Source: Desulfatitalea sp. BRH_c12
GTDB lineage: Bacteria > Desulfobacterota > Desulfobacteria > Desulfobacterales > Desulfosarcinaceae
Assembly: GCA_000961655.1 (NCBI GenBank)
Contig: LADR01000053.1
Span: 62,001-126,000, forward strand
Length of the DNA: 64,000 bases
Direction of reading: 5' to 3'
Within the stretch, counting starts at the first letter, position 1. Every line of letters begins with the position of its first letter. This document shows, in pieces, positions 25,607-35,116 of the stretch. The translations under genes were made by a program, and so were the position numbers. The notes beneath the pieces are model-generated. The model searched no databases and was not told where the DNA came from. It worked only from the letters and a program-made list of their open reading frames with translations.

Positions 25607-27178
25607 TCAAGGACATGCCGGCAGGAGAATGTTTACAACCGTGCCGCGGCCGGGTTCGGAATCTATGAAAATATAGCCGCCATGATTTTTGATAATGCCA
25701 TATGCCGCGGCCATACCCAAGCCACGGCCAATGAACTTGGTTGAGAAAAAAGGCTCGAAAACGCGCGCACGGACAGACTCCGGCATGCCCTTGCCGTCGT
25801 CGGTAATGCTCAAGGCGGCATACCAGCCGGGGATCAAGCCCGTAAATGCGTCGGCGGCCGTCTCATCCATTTGGGCCGAAAAGGTTTCAATCCGGATATG
25901 GCCGGCCTTGGTGATAGCTTCGGCCGCATTGTTGATGACAGCGAGCAACACGGTGCGCAGTTGCAGTCTATCAGCCTCTACTTGCGGGGTATCAGCTGCA
26001 AAAACGGTTTCGATATGAACCTGCTTTTCGTCTTCGGACGGCATCAGCGACACCACCTCATCGATCAGCGCACTCAGGGATTGTTTTTCGGGCTGGTACT
26101 TGCCACCGCGGGCATATGCCACCAACTGCTGGGTCAGTCCTACCATCTCGTGGACGGATCTGAACACCGCCTCGCTGTACCGCTTGACGGCCGGATTGTC
26201 CGGCAAGGAATACTTCAATAAATCGGTGTTCCCGGTGATCCCGGCCAGGGCGTTATTGAATTTGTGGGCAATACCCCCGGCCAGAACCCCGATCGCGTCC
26301 ATCTTCTGAATCTGCCGGATGGTGGCTTCCAGTTTTTTGCGCGCCGAAATATCCCGCAGAAAATTAAGCGTCGCCATTTGGCCCTGCCATTGAATCAGTA
26401 CGGAATTGATTTCTACCCACAGGGTGCTTCCGTCGGCGGCGTGGATGCGAAAGGGATATGAGGCGGGCACCGGTTCACCTGCCAGGCGCTGCCGGTAGCG
26501 GTTCGTGACGAGTTCCCGGTCTTCGGGGTGGACCAGGCTCAAAAACGTGCCATCGGTAAACTGTTCGTTCGAATAGCCGGTTAGCGCCGTCAAGCCAGGG
26601 TTATGAAAACGTATCTGTTCCCCTTGGGCAATAAATATGGCTTCATTGGCATTGTCGAACAGCAGGCGGTACTGGTTTTCGGATTCACGCAGAGAGGAAT
26701 TGATTTTTTCACGTTCGGCAATTTCTTCGTGCAACTTGCGATTCGCAGCCATCAAGGCCTCGGTGCGCTCTCGCACAAGCTCTTCGAGTCGCACTTGGTA
26801 GCGGTTCAACTCGGCCCGCGCCTTCTCATGCGCGATGATCTGTTGTTGGAGCGCCGCTTCGGTGGACAGGATTTTTTCGCGTAAAGCGATCACTAAAACC
26901 GATACCACCACGAACAGCAAGGCCCTGAACAGATCATCGGCATTGAAGAGTGTTTTGGTATAAAGCCAATGGCTGACGACCAAAAAGAGGCTGAGAAACA
27001 ACGCTACGCTGATTCCGCGACGTCCCCACCACAAGGCACCCAGGATGATGGGGATGTAGAATAGATGTGTGAAGAGAACACTGCTGCCCAGCGTCCCGTG
27101 AAAATAAGCGGTCAGCAAGCCAGCGGCCACCAACATTGCCGCCATGACCGCTGATCTCGTGTGGCCCGAAGATGTCAT
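25607..27178 (-). CDS. PAS-domain sensor histidine kinase
   Basis: 523 aa. Several N-terminal membrane helices (about 10-110), a coiled coil (about 115-175), a PAS domain (about 175-290; ESENQYRLLFDNANEAIF and FLRDISARKKLEA), and a HisKA/HATPase_c pair with H-box GGIAHKFNNALAG and G1 ITDDGKGMPESV, ending EPGRGTVVNILLP. It is not next to a response regulator. It interrupts the plus-strand lipid genes on the opposite strand and may or may not be linked to them. Confidence 0.9.
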   Translation of the reverse strand: MTSSGHTRSAVMAAMLVAAGLLTAYFHGTLGSSVLFTHLFYIPIILGALWWGRRGISVALFLSLFLVVSHWLYTKTLFNADDLFRALLFVVVSVLVIALREKILSTEAALQQQIIAHEKARAELNRYQVRLEELVRERTEALMAANRKLHEEIAEREKINSSLRESENQYRLLFDNANEAIFIAQGEQIRFHNPGLTALTGYSNEQFTDGTFLSLVHPEDRELVTNRYRQRLAGEPVPASYPFRIHAADGSTLWVEINSVLIQWQGQMATLNFLRDISARKKLEATIRQIQKMDAIGVLAGGIAHKFNNALAGITGNTDLLKYSLPDNPAVKRYSEAVFRSVHEMVGLTQQLVAYARGGKYQPEKQSLSALIDEVVSLMPSEDEKQVHIETVFAADTPQVEADRLQLRTVLLAVINNAAEAITKAGHIRIETFSAQMDETAADAFTGLIPGWYAALSITDDGKGMPESVRARVFEPFFSTKFIGRGLGMAAAYGIIKNHGGYIFIDSEPGRGTVVNILLPACP

Positions 27179-27515
27179 CCACTATACCTTGCTGAAATCA
27201 CAATGCCCTCGTAACAGCGTTTCCATTGCACATTGCCCACATGCAATGCAATCGGTAAATATCTGCATCTATCTGCATATCTCAACTTTCCGGATGAACG
27301 CTCGGCCAGTCGCCGGTGCTCCCGTGCACGTAAAAATTATAATTTGGTTATGCAGTTCGCTCCAGTGCTCTCACAGCCCACCACCGGAATGGCCGATGGC
27401 GAGCAAATGCGTACATGGTTGACTTTGCCGGCAAAAACAATACTATCCAGCGACTTTTTACAGCGGCTGCGATTTCTTTCCGAGAGCGCGCCGTCAAACA
27501 GAATGGACCTGAATT
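27179..27515. other. divergent intergenic region, nothing recognised
   Basis: 337 nt between the kinase and the RNA methyltransferase genes. It must carry promoters for both; no clear motif is seen. Confidence 0.35.
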
Positions 27516-28664
27516 ATGCATCGTTTCGAATATCAAACAACGCAACGCTATTTTGCCCAAGTGGCGGAAGGGTTTGAGGCGCCGGCTGGCGCAGAGCTCG
27601 CATCCCTGGGGGCGACCGCCATCACGCCGGGATTTAGGGGGCTTCATTTTACGGCCGACCAGCCGGTTTTGTATGCCGTCAACTACCAAGCACGCTTGGT
27701 GACACGGGTGCTGGCGCCGCTGGTCTCTTTTTCTTGCCGGGATCGCAATGACCTTTACCAGGCGGCCCATGCCATCGAATGGTGGTCTTTTTTCAAAATG
27801 GAGCAGACCTTCGGAGTTTTCGCGAACGTCTCCGGCAACCCGGCCTTGACCCACTCCAATTTTGCAGCTTTGTGCATGAAAGATGCGGTAGTCGACGCGT
27901 TTCGCCGTAAGTTCGGCCAGCGTCCGAATGTCGATCGCGACCAACCGGACATCTGGCTCAACCTGTATATCGAAAAAGAGCGCGCCACCATCAGTGTGGA
28001 CACCTCTGGCGGTTCGCTGCACCGGCGCGGGTACCGGCGTGAAACCGTGGAGGCGCCCATGCAGGAGACCCTTGCGGCGGCCATCATTGCCATGAGCGGT
28101 TGGCAAGGCGAAAAGCCCTTGTACGATCCCATGTGCGGCAGCGGCACACTGTTGTGCGAGGCCATGATGCATCTGTGCGCTATTCCCGCCGGCTATCTGC
28201 GGCCGCATTTCGGATTCCAGGCGTTGCCCGATTTTAATCCGGATCAATGGGCGACGATCAAGCGCAACGCGGACGCGCGTATCCGCGCTTTGCCGCAGGG
28301 CATGCTCGCGGGCAGCGACAACGATCCGGCAGCTGTGCGCGCGGCCCGCGTCAACTGCAGTGTGCTCCCGGGCGGCGCTGGGATCCCCGTTGCCCGATCC
28401 TCGCTGCAGGACCTGCCGGAACTGGAAAACCGGGTCATCGTGTGCAATCCGCCCTATGGTATCCGACTCGATCAGGAACCATCGTTGGATGACTTTTACA
28501 AAGGCCTGGGCGATTTTCTGAAAAAGCGCTGCAAGGGGTCCGAGGCATACTTGTATTTCGGCAATCGCGACATGCTCAAGCGGATCGGCCTGCGGCCCGC
28601 CTGGAAAAAGCCCTTGCGCAATGCCGGTCTGGACGGACGCCTGGCCAAGTTTGAGATGTATTAA
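27516..28664 (+). CDS. rlmL: THUMP-domain RNA methyltransferase (RlmL N-terminal/YcbY type)
   Basis: 382 aa. N-terminal THUMP-like region (about 1-160) and a class I SAM methyltransferase with DPMCGSGTLLCEA (about 208) and the N6/N2-guanine type motif NPPYGIRL (about 309). This corresponds to the N-terminal, m2G2445-forming half of RlmL/YcbY; the C-terminal RlmK half is missing. It should modify 23S rRNA or another RNA and is probably unrelated to the lipid locus. Confidence 0.88.
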   Translation: MHRFEYQTTQRYFAQVAEGFEAPAGAELASLGATAITPGFRGLHFTADQPVLYAVNYQARLVTRVLAPLVSFSCRDRNDLYQAAHAIEWWSFFKMEQTFGVFANVSGNPALTHSNFAALCMKDAVVDAFRRKFGQRPNVDRDQPDIWLNLYIEKERATISVDTSGGSLHRRGYRRETVEAPMQETLAAAIIAMSGWQGEKPLYDPMCGSGTLLCEAMMHLCAIPAGYLRPHFGFQALPDFNPDQWATIKRNADARIRALPQGMLAGSDNDPAAVRAARVNCSVLPGGAGIPVARSSLQDLPELENRVIVCNPPYGIRLDQEPSLDDFYKGLGDFLKKRCKGSEAYLYFGNRDMLKRIGLRPAWKKPLRNAGLDGRLAKFEMY

Positions 28665-28681
28665 AGTTTTCTTTATGCACT

Positions 28682-28744
28682 TCGCTCAGTAGTATGGGCA
28701 AAGTGTTAAGTGTAAAGTTTGAAGTGTAAAGGGGGGCATTCTGT
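28682..28744 (+). repeat. 63-bp dispersed repeat, copy b
   Basis: TTCGCTCAGTAGTATGGGCA then AAGTGTTAAGTGTAAAGTTT and ending GGCATTCTGT, the inverse of the copy at 20593-20657. Confidence 0.7.
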
Positions 28745-28823
28745 GGCGCGCGAAGTCGTTTAGGTTTTTTGTTTTAGGTGATATGTATTGATTTAGGTAT
28801 TAAGCAAAGTGGGCGTTAGCCAG

Positions 28824-28994
28824 GTAGGGGGGCATCGCCCACCATTGTCTTATGTTAATCGCCTCTGTGATTGGCCGTGTTCAACGTTTCATCGCTATGT
28901 TCGATCCGGTGTCTTTCAATCGCTTGGTCGTGATCTGTGTCAGAAACCGATGATGCGGTTTGCGGGGAACAGTGGTGGGCAATGCCCACCCTAC
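28824..28994 (+). mobile_element. MITE-like element with a different core (171 bp)
   Basis: Starts GTAGGGGGGCATCGCCCACC and ends GGTGGGCAATGCCCACCCTAC, the same palindromic ends as the elements at 7278-7559, 7649-7927 and 55122-55400, but the interior shows no resemblance to theirs. Conserved ends around changeable cores suggest end-directed mobilisation. Confidence 0.6.
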
Positions 28995-29021
28995 TTTCGA
29001 GATAAACTCGGAGGAGGTGAT

Positions 29022-29051
29022 CCGGGTGGGTGGCGCGGACCACCCACCCGG
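29022..29051. repeat. 12-bp-stem hairpin upstream of uup
   Basis: Arms CCGGGTGGGTGG and CCACCCACCCGG with a 6-nt loop. No U-tract follows. It may affect mRNA folding of the downstream ABC-F gene or be a remnant of a repeat. Confidence 0.45.
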
Positions 29052-29182
29052 ACCGCCGGGGTTTGAACCCACCATGAGGCACATATATGACAGAATACCT
29101 GAAACTTTATTAATCTTTTAGATCCGAAAGTCAGTGAAAATCTCCTGATTCCGAAAAGCGGGTTCATAGAAAGCATATTTAA

Positions 29183-31075
29183 ATGGCATTGATCGGCATG
29201 CATGATGTCTGCTGGGGGTTTGGTGACCCCCATTTGTTGAATGGCATCTCCTTTCAAATCGAAAAAGGCGAGCGGGTCGGTTTGCTCGGACGCAATGGCG
29301 TGGGAAAATCGAGCCTGTTCCGTTTGTTGAATGGTGAGATGAAACCGGACGCCGGCGAGATCCGTCGTCAGCAAGGTGTGCGCGTGGCGCTCCTGGAACA
29401 GGAAGTCCCCCAGCAATGCGATGGAACGGTCTTCGAGGTCGTGGCGCAGGGTCTGGGCGATGTGGGTCAGGCACTGGCAGAGTACCATCGCCTGTGCACG
29501 GCCCTGGAAACATCGGACGACACCGCTTTGATTGTTCAGCGGGAAACTTTGCAACACCGCTTGGACAGCGAGGGCGGTTGGGGGCTGCAAAAGGTGGTCG
29601 AAAGTACGCTTTCGCGTACCGGACTCGACCGCGAGCAGCGTTTTGCCGATCTATCGGCGGGCATGAAGCGGCGCACGCTTTTCGCGCGCGCTTTGGCCCT
29701 ATCGCCGGATCTGCTGCTGCTCGATGAGCCCACCAACCACCTGGACATCGAAACGATTGTCTGGATGGAAGATTTCCTCTTGCGCAATGCCGTTACCTTG
29801 TTCTTCATTACCCACGACCGTGCTTTCCTGAGCCGCATCGCCACCCGCATCATGGAGCTGGACCGGGGCAAACTCGTGGCCTATAACTGCGATTATCCCA
29901 CCTATCTGCAGCGCCGCCAGGCGGATCTCGAAAGCGAAGCGCAGCAGCAGCGCAATTTCGATAAAAAACTTTCCCAGGAGGAGGCTTGGATCCGTCAAGG
30001 CGTCAAAGCCCGGCGCACACGCAACGAAGGGCGGGTGCGCGCCCTGCAAAAACTGCGCGCGGCCGCGCGGGAACGCCGCGCCCGGATCGGGCAGGTGCGC
30101 ATGCAGGTTCAGGAATCCGAACGCAGCGGAAAAATCGTCATTCACGCCGAAGGCCTGACCTATCGTTACGGAACGTTGCCGATCGTCGAGGATTTTTCCA
30201 CCACCTTTTTGCGCGGAGACAAGGTGGGCATCATCGGACCCAACGGCGTCGGCAAGACCACCCTGATTCAACTTCTGCTCAAAACCATCGTGCCGGATAC
30301 CGGCTCCGTCCGGCATGGTACACACTTGCAGGTGGCCTACTTCGACCAACTCAGGGCACAGCTGGATGAGCAGAAAACCGTTGTTCAAAATATTTCCGCC
30401 GACAATGATTTCATTGTTTTCAATGGGGAGAAACGGCACGTGATCAGTCATTTGCAGGATTTTCTCTTTTCACCCGAACGCTGCCGCACGCCCGTGCATG
30501 TGCTGTCGGGCGGCGAGCGCAACCGTTTGCTGTTGGCCAAGCTCTTCACCCAGCCCGCCAACCTGCTGGTCCTGGATGAACCGACCAATGATCTGGATGC
30601 CGAGACCTTGGAGCTGCTCGAAGAAGTACTGCTGGATTTCGATGGCACATTGTTGCTGGTCAGCCATGACCGCGCATTTTTGAACAATGTGGTCACCAGT
30701 ACCCTTGTGTTTGAAGGTCAAGGAAAAGTGATCGAGTACGCTGGCGGGTACGACGATTGGCTGCTGCAGCGTCCGCAGGCGGTCGATGCCCCGTCCGTCG
30801 ATGTGCCCACCAAAAAAAGCGCTGCACCCCGTCCGGCGTCCGCCAAACCCAAACGGCGCACTTTTGCCCAGGAACGCGAACTCAAAGAACTGCCGCCGCT
30901 GATTGAATCCCTGGAAAGCGAGCAGCGTGAATTGCAGGCGGCCATGACCGATCCCGCATTTTACAAACAAAGCAAAGAAGAGATTGTAAAGTCGCAGAAA
31001 CGCATGGAAGAAATTGAGGCCCTGATCGCGGCGGCTTATCGGCGCTGGGAAGAACTGGACGCCATAGAGCAGTAG
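29183..31075 (+). CDS. uup: ABC-F ATPase (Uup-like)
   Basis: 630 aa with two ABC cassettes and no membrane segment. First cassette: GRNGVGKSS, LSAGMKRR signature, LLLLDEPTNHLD; linker (about 240-305) helical and basic; second cassette: GPNGVGKTT, LSGGERNR, LLVLDEPTNDLD. The C-terminal 70 residues are a coiled coil (ELKELPPLIESLESEQREL). This domain set is that of Uup, an ABC-F factor acting on the ribosome or on branched DNA. It is a housekeeping gene inside the lipid region. Confidence 0.92.
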   Translation: MALIGMHDVCWGFGDPHLLNGISFQIEKGERVGLLGRNGVGKSSLFRLLNGEMKPDAGEIRRQQGVRVALLEQEVPQQCDGTVFEVVAQGLGDVGQALAEYHRLCTALETSDDTALIVQRETLQHRLDSEGGWGLQKVVESTLSRTGLDREQRFADLSAGMKRRTLFARALALSPDLLLLDEPTNHLDIETIVWMEDFLLRNAVTLFFITHDRAFLSRIATRIMELDRGKLVAYNCDYPTYLQRRQADLESEAQQQRNFDKKLSQEEAWIRQGVKARRTRNEGRVRALQKLRAAARERRARIGQVRMQVQESERSGKIVIHAEGLTYRYGTLPIVEDFSTTFLRGDKVGIIGPNGVGKTTLIQLLLKTIVPDTGSVRHGTHLQVAYFDQLRAQLDEQKTVVQNISADNDFIVFNGEKRHVISHLQDFLFSPERCRTPVHVLSGGERNRLLLAKLFTQPANLLVLDEPTNDLDAETLELLEEVLLDFDGTLLLVSHDRAFLNNVVTSTLVFEGQGKVIEYAGGYDDWLLQRPQAVDAPSVDVPTKKSAAPRPASAKPKRRTFAQERELKELPPLIESLESEQRELQAAMTDPAFYKQSKEEIVKSQKRMEEIEALIAAAYRRWEELDAIEQ

Positions 31076-31103
31076 AAGTGTAAATACCTTTGGTTTCCAA
31101 CCC

Positions 31104-31928
31104 CTATTTCATTACCGGCCGGCCTATCAGCGCAGCCAACGGTAGAACCGTCAGTCCCCGCTGACGGATGCCGGCCAGGATGAGGTCCACTTCAGTGTGC
31201 CAGCGACCAAGAAGGGCGTCATCCGGCGGTTTGATGTCGTGCAGCAGGATGATGTCGCCGTTGCGCAGTTGCCTGAGTATTTTTCTGGAAAGATGGTCTA
31301 CACGGCGGTTGCCGCAGTCGCGGGCCCGATTGCTGAAGTTGACGAGGTACATGCCCGTTTGCGCCAAAGCTCTGGGGAGACGCGAGTTGGTGATGCCCAC
31401 GGGCGGTCGGAAGGCCAGCGGGAAGACGCCGATCTGGCGAAATATCTGTTGGGCGGTTTCGATTTCAAGCACCAGCCGGCGATGGCTCCGCAGCATGAGA
31501 AAGTTGTCATGGTGGTAGGAGTGATTGCCGATCGTATGCCCACACGCCAAAATGTCGCGGATCAGCTGCGGGTATTGCCGGGCTCGTTGACCGGTGACGA
31601 AAAAGGTGGCCGGCGCCTGGTATTTAGCAAGCAGCGCGAGCAGCAGAGGGGTTGTAACCGGATCTGGACCGTCATCGAAGGTCAGGGCCACGGTTGGCGA
31701 GTCTGACCGGCCTTTGCTGATGATCGGCAGGAAAAATCCGAAATTCGGCAGCAAGGGGGCGATAGCGCACAGCAGCAGAAAAATAAACAAAGGCAGCGTG
31801 GCCAGCCAGGCGCTGAAAAGACCGAGCAGGGTAGCCAGTAGAATGGCCGCCAGACCAGTCCATTCCGCTGGAGAGAAGCGCGTCTTGAACCGGTGGGCGG
31901 TTGGTCGGCGGTGCAGGGGTCTAAACAT
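31104..31928 (-). CDS. polysaccharide deacetylase (NodB homology) with N-terminal membrane segments
   Basis: 274 aa. Two membrane helices (about 22-72) anchor a NodB domain: TFDDGPDP (Asp85, Asp86 metal/base), NHSYHH (His136, His140) and LHDIKPPDD. The signature predicts a metal-dependent deacetylase of an N-acetylated sugar polymer or lipid-linked sugar. It faces the uup gene tail to tail and follows the exporter gene on the minus strand, so it may modify the same product. The substrate is unknown. Confidence 0.88.
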   Translation of the reverse strand: MFRPLHRRPTAHRFKTRFSPAEWTGLAAILLATLLGLFSAWLATLPLFIFLLLCAIAPLLPNFGFFLPIISKGRSDSPTVALTFDDGPDPVTTPLLLALLAKYQAPATFFVTGQRARQYPQLIRDILACGHTIGNHSYHHDNFLMLRSHRRLVLEIETAQQIFRQIGVFPLAFRPPVGITNSRLPRALAQTGMYLVNFSNRARDCGNRRVDHLSRKILRQLRNGDIILLHDIKPPDDALLGRWHTEVDLILAGIRQRGLTVLPLAALIGRPVMK

Positions 31929-32050
31929 GTATTGGTCCTAAGCCGGCTGGGCGGGTTTGAAAAGGGAAAAGTGTCCCACCTGTCGCGAACCTTGTGTTGG
32001 CCCCTGCAGATGGTGATGTTCTTTTATCGTAAGGGTTTATTTTCAAGATG

Positions 32051-35000
32051 TTACGCGCTGCAGCGTGTGGCGGTGATCCAGGTCAGCTCCGGGTTGTTGC
32101 CGGATCCTGCCTGCTTGGTGATCCGAAAGCCGGCCGCTGCAATAATTGCGGCCACTTTATCGGCGGGGCGGTGGTAAGCGCGGAAACCGGCCAGTCGCAT
32201 GCGCAGCGCGTCGATGCGCCAATGCAGGGATCGGCGGCCGTCGGGTGCGGGCACCACGGTGCGGATGACCAGCAGGGCGCCGGGCGAAAGGGCTGCGTGC
32301 AGGCGCGTCAAAGTCGTTCGCAAGGCCTCTTCGTCGAGAAAATGGATCATGTCCAGCAGCAATGCCGCATCGGCCGGCTGCGGGGCTGCGGGGATGTTGG
32401 GGGCCAGGTCGCAAACCACCTCTCCGCGTCCATCAAACGCCAATCGGGCCACGCGCACGCGCTCGGGATCGGGTTCGATGGCATGGATGCGGGTTTCCGG
32501 ATGCGTTTCAAGAATCCAGCACCCGGGTACCCCATACCCGCAGCCGATATCCAGCACGGTTGCCAGCGATCGATCCCTCTCCAGAAAAAGCGGCAGTTCG
32601 GCAAAGAGCACATCTTTTTTCAGCTTGATCCGGGCGAACAACCTGGGATGCACCGTCAGATGACGGTAGCGGTTCAGAATGCGTTGATGAACGTCCAGGG
32701 AATGTTCCGCGCTGCTTGACGGGCGCCGGAAATGATGTTCGAGCAAGGGCGGCAAGAGGCCGAAAGCCCCAATCAACGAGAAGCTGATGCCCAGCGACGA
32801 GGTGACTCCGGCGCTGTACAGCAAGGCGTGTTCGGCCAGGCAAAGCACGCCGAAGCCGATCAGTGTGGATCCCGCCGCCATGGTGACCGCCATTTTGATG
32901 CGTGCGAAATCCGGTGTGTCCATTCCGCCGTAGCGCTGATAGGCGCATACCAGGTACAGAGAGTAGTCGATGCCCATGCCCATGACGATGATGCCGAGCA
33001 TCAGGGCCGGAATATCCAGCGGATGACCGATCAAATGAAAGGTGCCCAGCGTGCTGATCAAAGCAAACAGCACCGGCGCCAGGGTGATGGCAGTCAGTTT
33101 CAGATCGAGGAAGAAGAAAAAAATGATCAGGGCCACGCTGCCGCCAATGATCGCCAGCATTCGTATAAAGGTTTTAAAGAGCAGGCTACCCAATTTTTCT
33201 GAAAAATAGCTGGGATCGAAAGGCTTGGCCAGCGGACGGTAACGCTCCTGGAACTGCAGCGGATCATATGCCGGCCCAGGCGTTAGCGTAGCGAACTGCA
33301 TCCAGACCCCATCGTCGCGTTGGGCGATGCCCATCAAGGGGTAAAATTCATCCGGAATGGGTCCCAACACTGGGGGGACCGGCACCCGCACCATTTGCAT
33401 GAACGGCTCGAAGGCATCCGGTCGAAATCCGAGTTCCTCGGCCGCCTGGGACAATGCGCGGTCGAGGGCATCTGTTCTGTCGGGCGTCCAGAAGACCTGC
33501 CAGGCATCGAAGTTGGCCGCGGCGCGTTCCGGGCCGGGAAAGATCATCGACGACAGAAAACTCTCCGCCATTCGTCCGGCCCGCACATCCGCGCTAAAAC
33601 GGTCCAGGACACGATCGGCTTGCCGGCGCAACCGGCCGGGCGATTCGGCTTCGGTCATCAAAAAGAGTTTGTCGAAAATGGCGCCGCCCCACACGCGCGT
33701 CATCAAGGCTTCGGCGGCGGCTGTTTGCGTGCTGACCGTGTTCATGCTGCGTAGATCGGCATTGAAGACCGGCTTGGCAAAGAAAAGCATGATGCCCATG
33801 AAGGCCAGCAGAATCAGGGCCGTGATTTTGCCTGGCACCGGCAACTTGTCGAGCGCGTAGCGCAAGGGCAGAAAGCGCGGGCGCGCCGGCGGCAATTGCG
33901 GAAAGATTTTGGGAAATATGAAATGGACGTACAGGAACGCGGTCGCAATGCCGATTGCGGCAAACTGCCCGAGTTGTGCGAGCACCGGAAAGCCGGTCAG
34001 GTTCAAGGCGCAAAAAGCGCCGGTAGTGGTCAGGGCCGCAATCAGACCGATGGCCCGGATTTCCCTGGAAGCGGCTTTGCCGTGGGTGGTTTTAGACTGG
34101 TCCAGAAACAGCAGGTAGGCGATCCCATGATCGACGGTAATCGAAATGATCGCCCCGCCGAACCCGAGGGCCATAATCGAGATCGATTTGTGCAGCAGGG
34201 CCAGAATGAAAAAAGCGACCACAGTGCCGGCCGCCGCCGGTAAAAAAGCGAACAGACCAATCAGGGGACGCGGAAAAGCGAACACCAGCAGCAGGGCGAT
34301 GCCCAGCGTGGACAACACGATGGCTCTCTGCACGTCTTTACGGGCGATGCGTTCGTTATCCAACGCCGCCCGGTAGGCCCCCATAGGGGTCATGACCACC
34401 GGGCCAGCCCCACCAAAGCGCGTGGCCAGTTCTGTTTCTTGGGCGTGCAGGAATGCGGACAGGCGCGCGGCAAAAGCGGTGTCGGTGCCGGCCGCGACAG
34501 GCGTGGCGACGATCAGCAGGTGCGTGCGATCCGCAGAGAGCAGTCTGCCTTTGTGCATCTCGATATTGCGCGTTGGTGCCAGTTGCGCCAGTTGCGCCAT
34601 GACGATGTTGCGCAGGGCCAGCGGGTCGGGTGCGATGAACTCGGTCTGACCGATGGCTTCCAGGCCGAGCAACTGCTCCTGGAGAGAGCGCATCCGCGCA
34701 CTTACCTTCTCAGGGGCCAGCAACGGCAGTACCTGCGTGGTCAGCGCTTCGGAGGGGAACAGCACCGGCAGGGCATCCACGATGTGGCGTAGCAGTTCCG
34801 GCATCAAGGATTGCATTGCATCCATGCCCACGCTTTTGAAGAGATCGCTCTCCTGCAGGCGCTGTTCGAGCCATTGGCCGGCCGCAACCAGCCGTTCGGG
34901 ATCGGCGGTCGTCACCCCCAGGTCGATGGCCATCTGGCCCTGCATGGGATGATATTCGAATATGGTGCCGGCGTCCGCCAGCATGGGCTCGTTTTGGGGC

Positions 35001-35116
35001 AGAAAACGGATGATGTCGGTTTCGATATGTGTCAGGTGCAGGGCGGCGGCAAAAAGAACACCGATCGCGATCAGGTTCACAAGGACAAAAGGCAGATTGA
35101 GGCGCAACGATTTCAT
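32051..35116 (-). CDS. MMPL/RND exporter fused to a SAM methyltransferase (ApeM-ApeA-like)
   Basis: 1021 aa. Residues about 1-795 are a two-half MMPL transporter: helix 1, a periplasmic loop (about 30-245), membrane bundle 1 (about 250-440, with GFGGAIISITVDHGIAYLLF), a second loop and bundle 2 (about 640-795, with GIIVMGMGIDYSLYLV). Residues about 845-1021 are a class I methyltransferase (VLDIGCGYGVPG, DAALLLDMIHFL). Aryl polyene clusters have separate exporter and methyltransferase genes; here they are joined. It begins immediately after the GT25 stop codon (no gap), so the two form an operon. Predicted to move the lipid to the outer membrane and to methylate on the cytoplasmic side. Confidence 0.88.
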   Translation of the reverse strand: MKSLRLNLPFVLVNLIAIGVLFAAALHLTHIETDIIRFLPQNEPMLADAGTIFEYHPMQGQMAIDLGVTTADPERLVAAGQWLEQRLQESDLFKSVGMDAMQSLMPELLRHIVDALPVLFPSEALTTQVLPLLAPEKVSARMRSLQEQLLGLEAIGQTEFIAPDPLALRNIVMAQLAQLAPTRNIEMHKGRLLSADRTHLLIVATPVAAGTDTAFAARLSAFLHAQETELATRFGGAGPVVMTPMGAYRAALDNERIARKDVQRAIVLSTLGIALLLVFAFPRPLIGLFAFLPAAAGTVVAFFILALLHKSISIMALGFGGAIISITVDHGIAYLLFLDQSKTTHGKAASREIRAIGLIAALTTTGAFCALNLTGFPVLAQLGQFAAIGIATAFLYVHFIFPKIFPQLPPARPRFLPLRYALDKLPVPGKITALILLAFMGIMLFFAKPVFNADLRSMNTVSTQTAAAEALMTRVWGGAIFDKLFLMTEAESPGRLRRQADRVLDRFSADVRAGRMAESFLSSMIFPGPERAAANFDAWQVFWTPDRTDALDRALSQAAEELGFRPDAFEPFMQMVRVPVPPVLGPIPDEFYPLMGIAQRDDGVWMQFATLTPGPAYDPLQFQERYRPLAKPFDPSYFSEKLGSLLFKTFIRMLAIIGGSVALIIFFFFLDLKLTAITLAPVLFALISTLGTFHLIGHPLDIPALMLGIIVMGMGIDYSLYLVCAYQRYGGMDTPDFARIKMAVTMAAGSTLIGFGVLCLAEHALLYSAGVTSSLGISFSLIGAFGLLPPLLEHHFRRPSSSAEHSLDVHQRILNRYRHLTVHPRLFARIKLKKDVLFAELPLFLERDRSLATVLDIGCGYGVPGCWILETHPETRIHAIEPDPERVRVARLAFDGRGEVVCDLAPNIPAAPQPADAALLLDMIHFLDEEALRTTLTRLHAALSPGALLVIRTVVPAPDGRRSLHWRIDALRMRLAGFRAYHRPADKVAAIIAAAGFRITKQAGSGNNPELTWITATRCSA

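Larger units (their letters stand above)
28665..29182. other. 518-nt gap with three repeat types
   Basis: No gene is supported. It contains the 63-bp dispersed repeat (28682-28744), a 171-bp MITE-like element with family ends but a new core (28824-28994) and a 12-bp-stem hairpin (29022-29051). Confidence 0.65.

Noticed and set aside
27348-28247. 299-aa minus frame opposite the RNA methyltransferase
   Set aside because: Shadow; the plus frame has DPMCGSGT and NPPYG.
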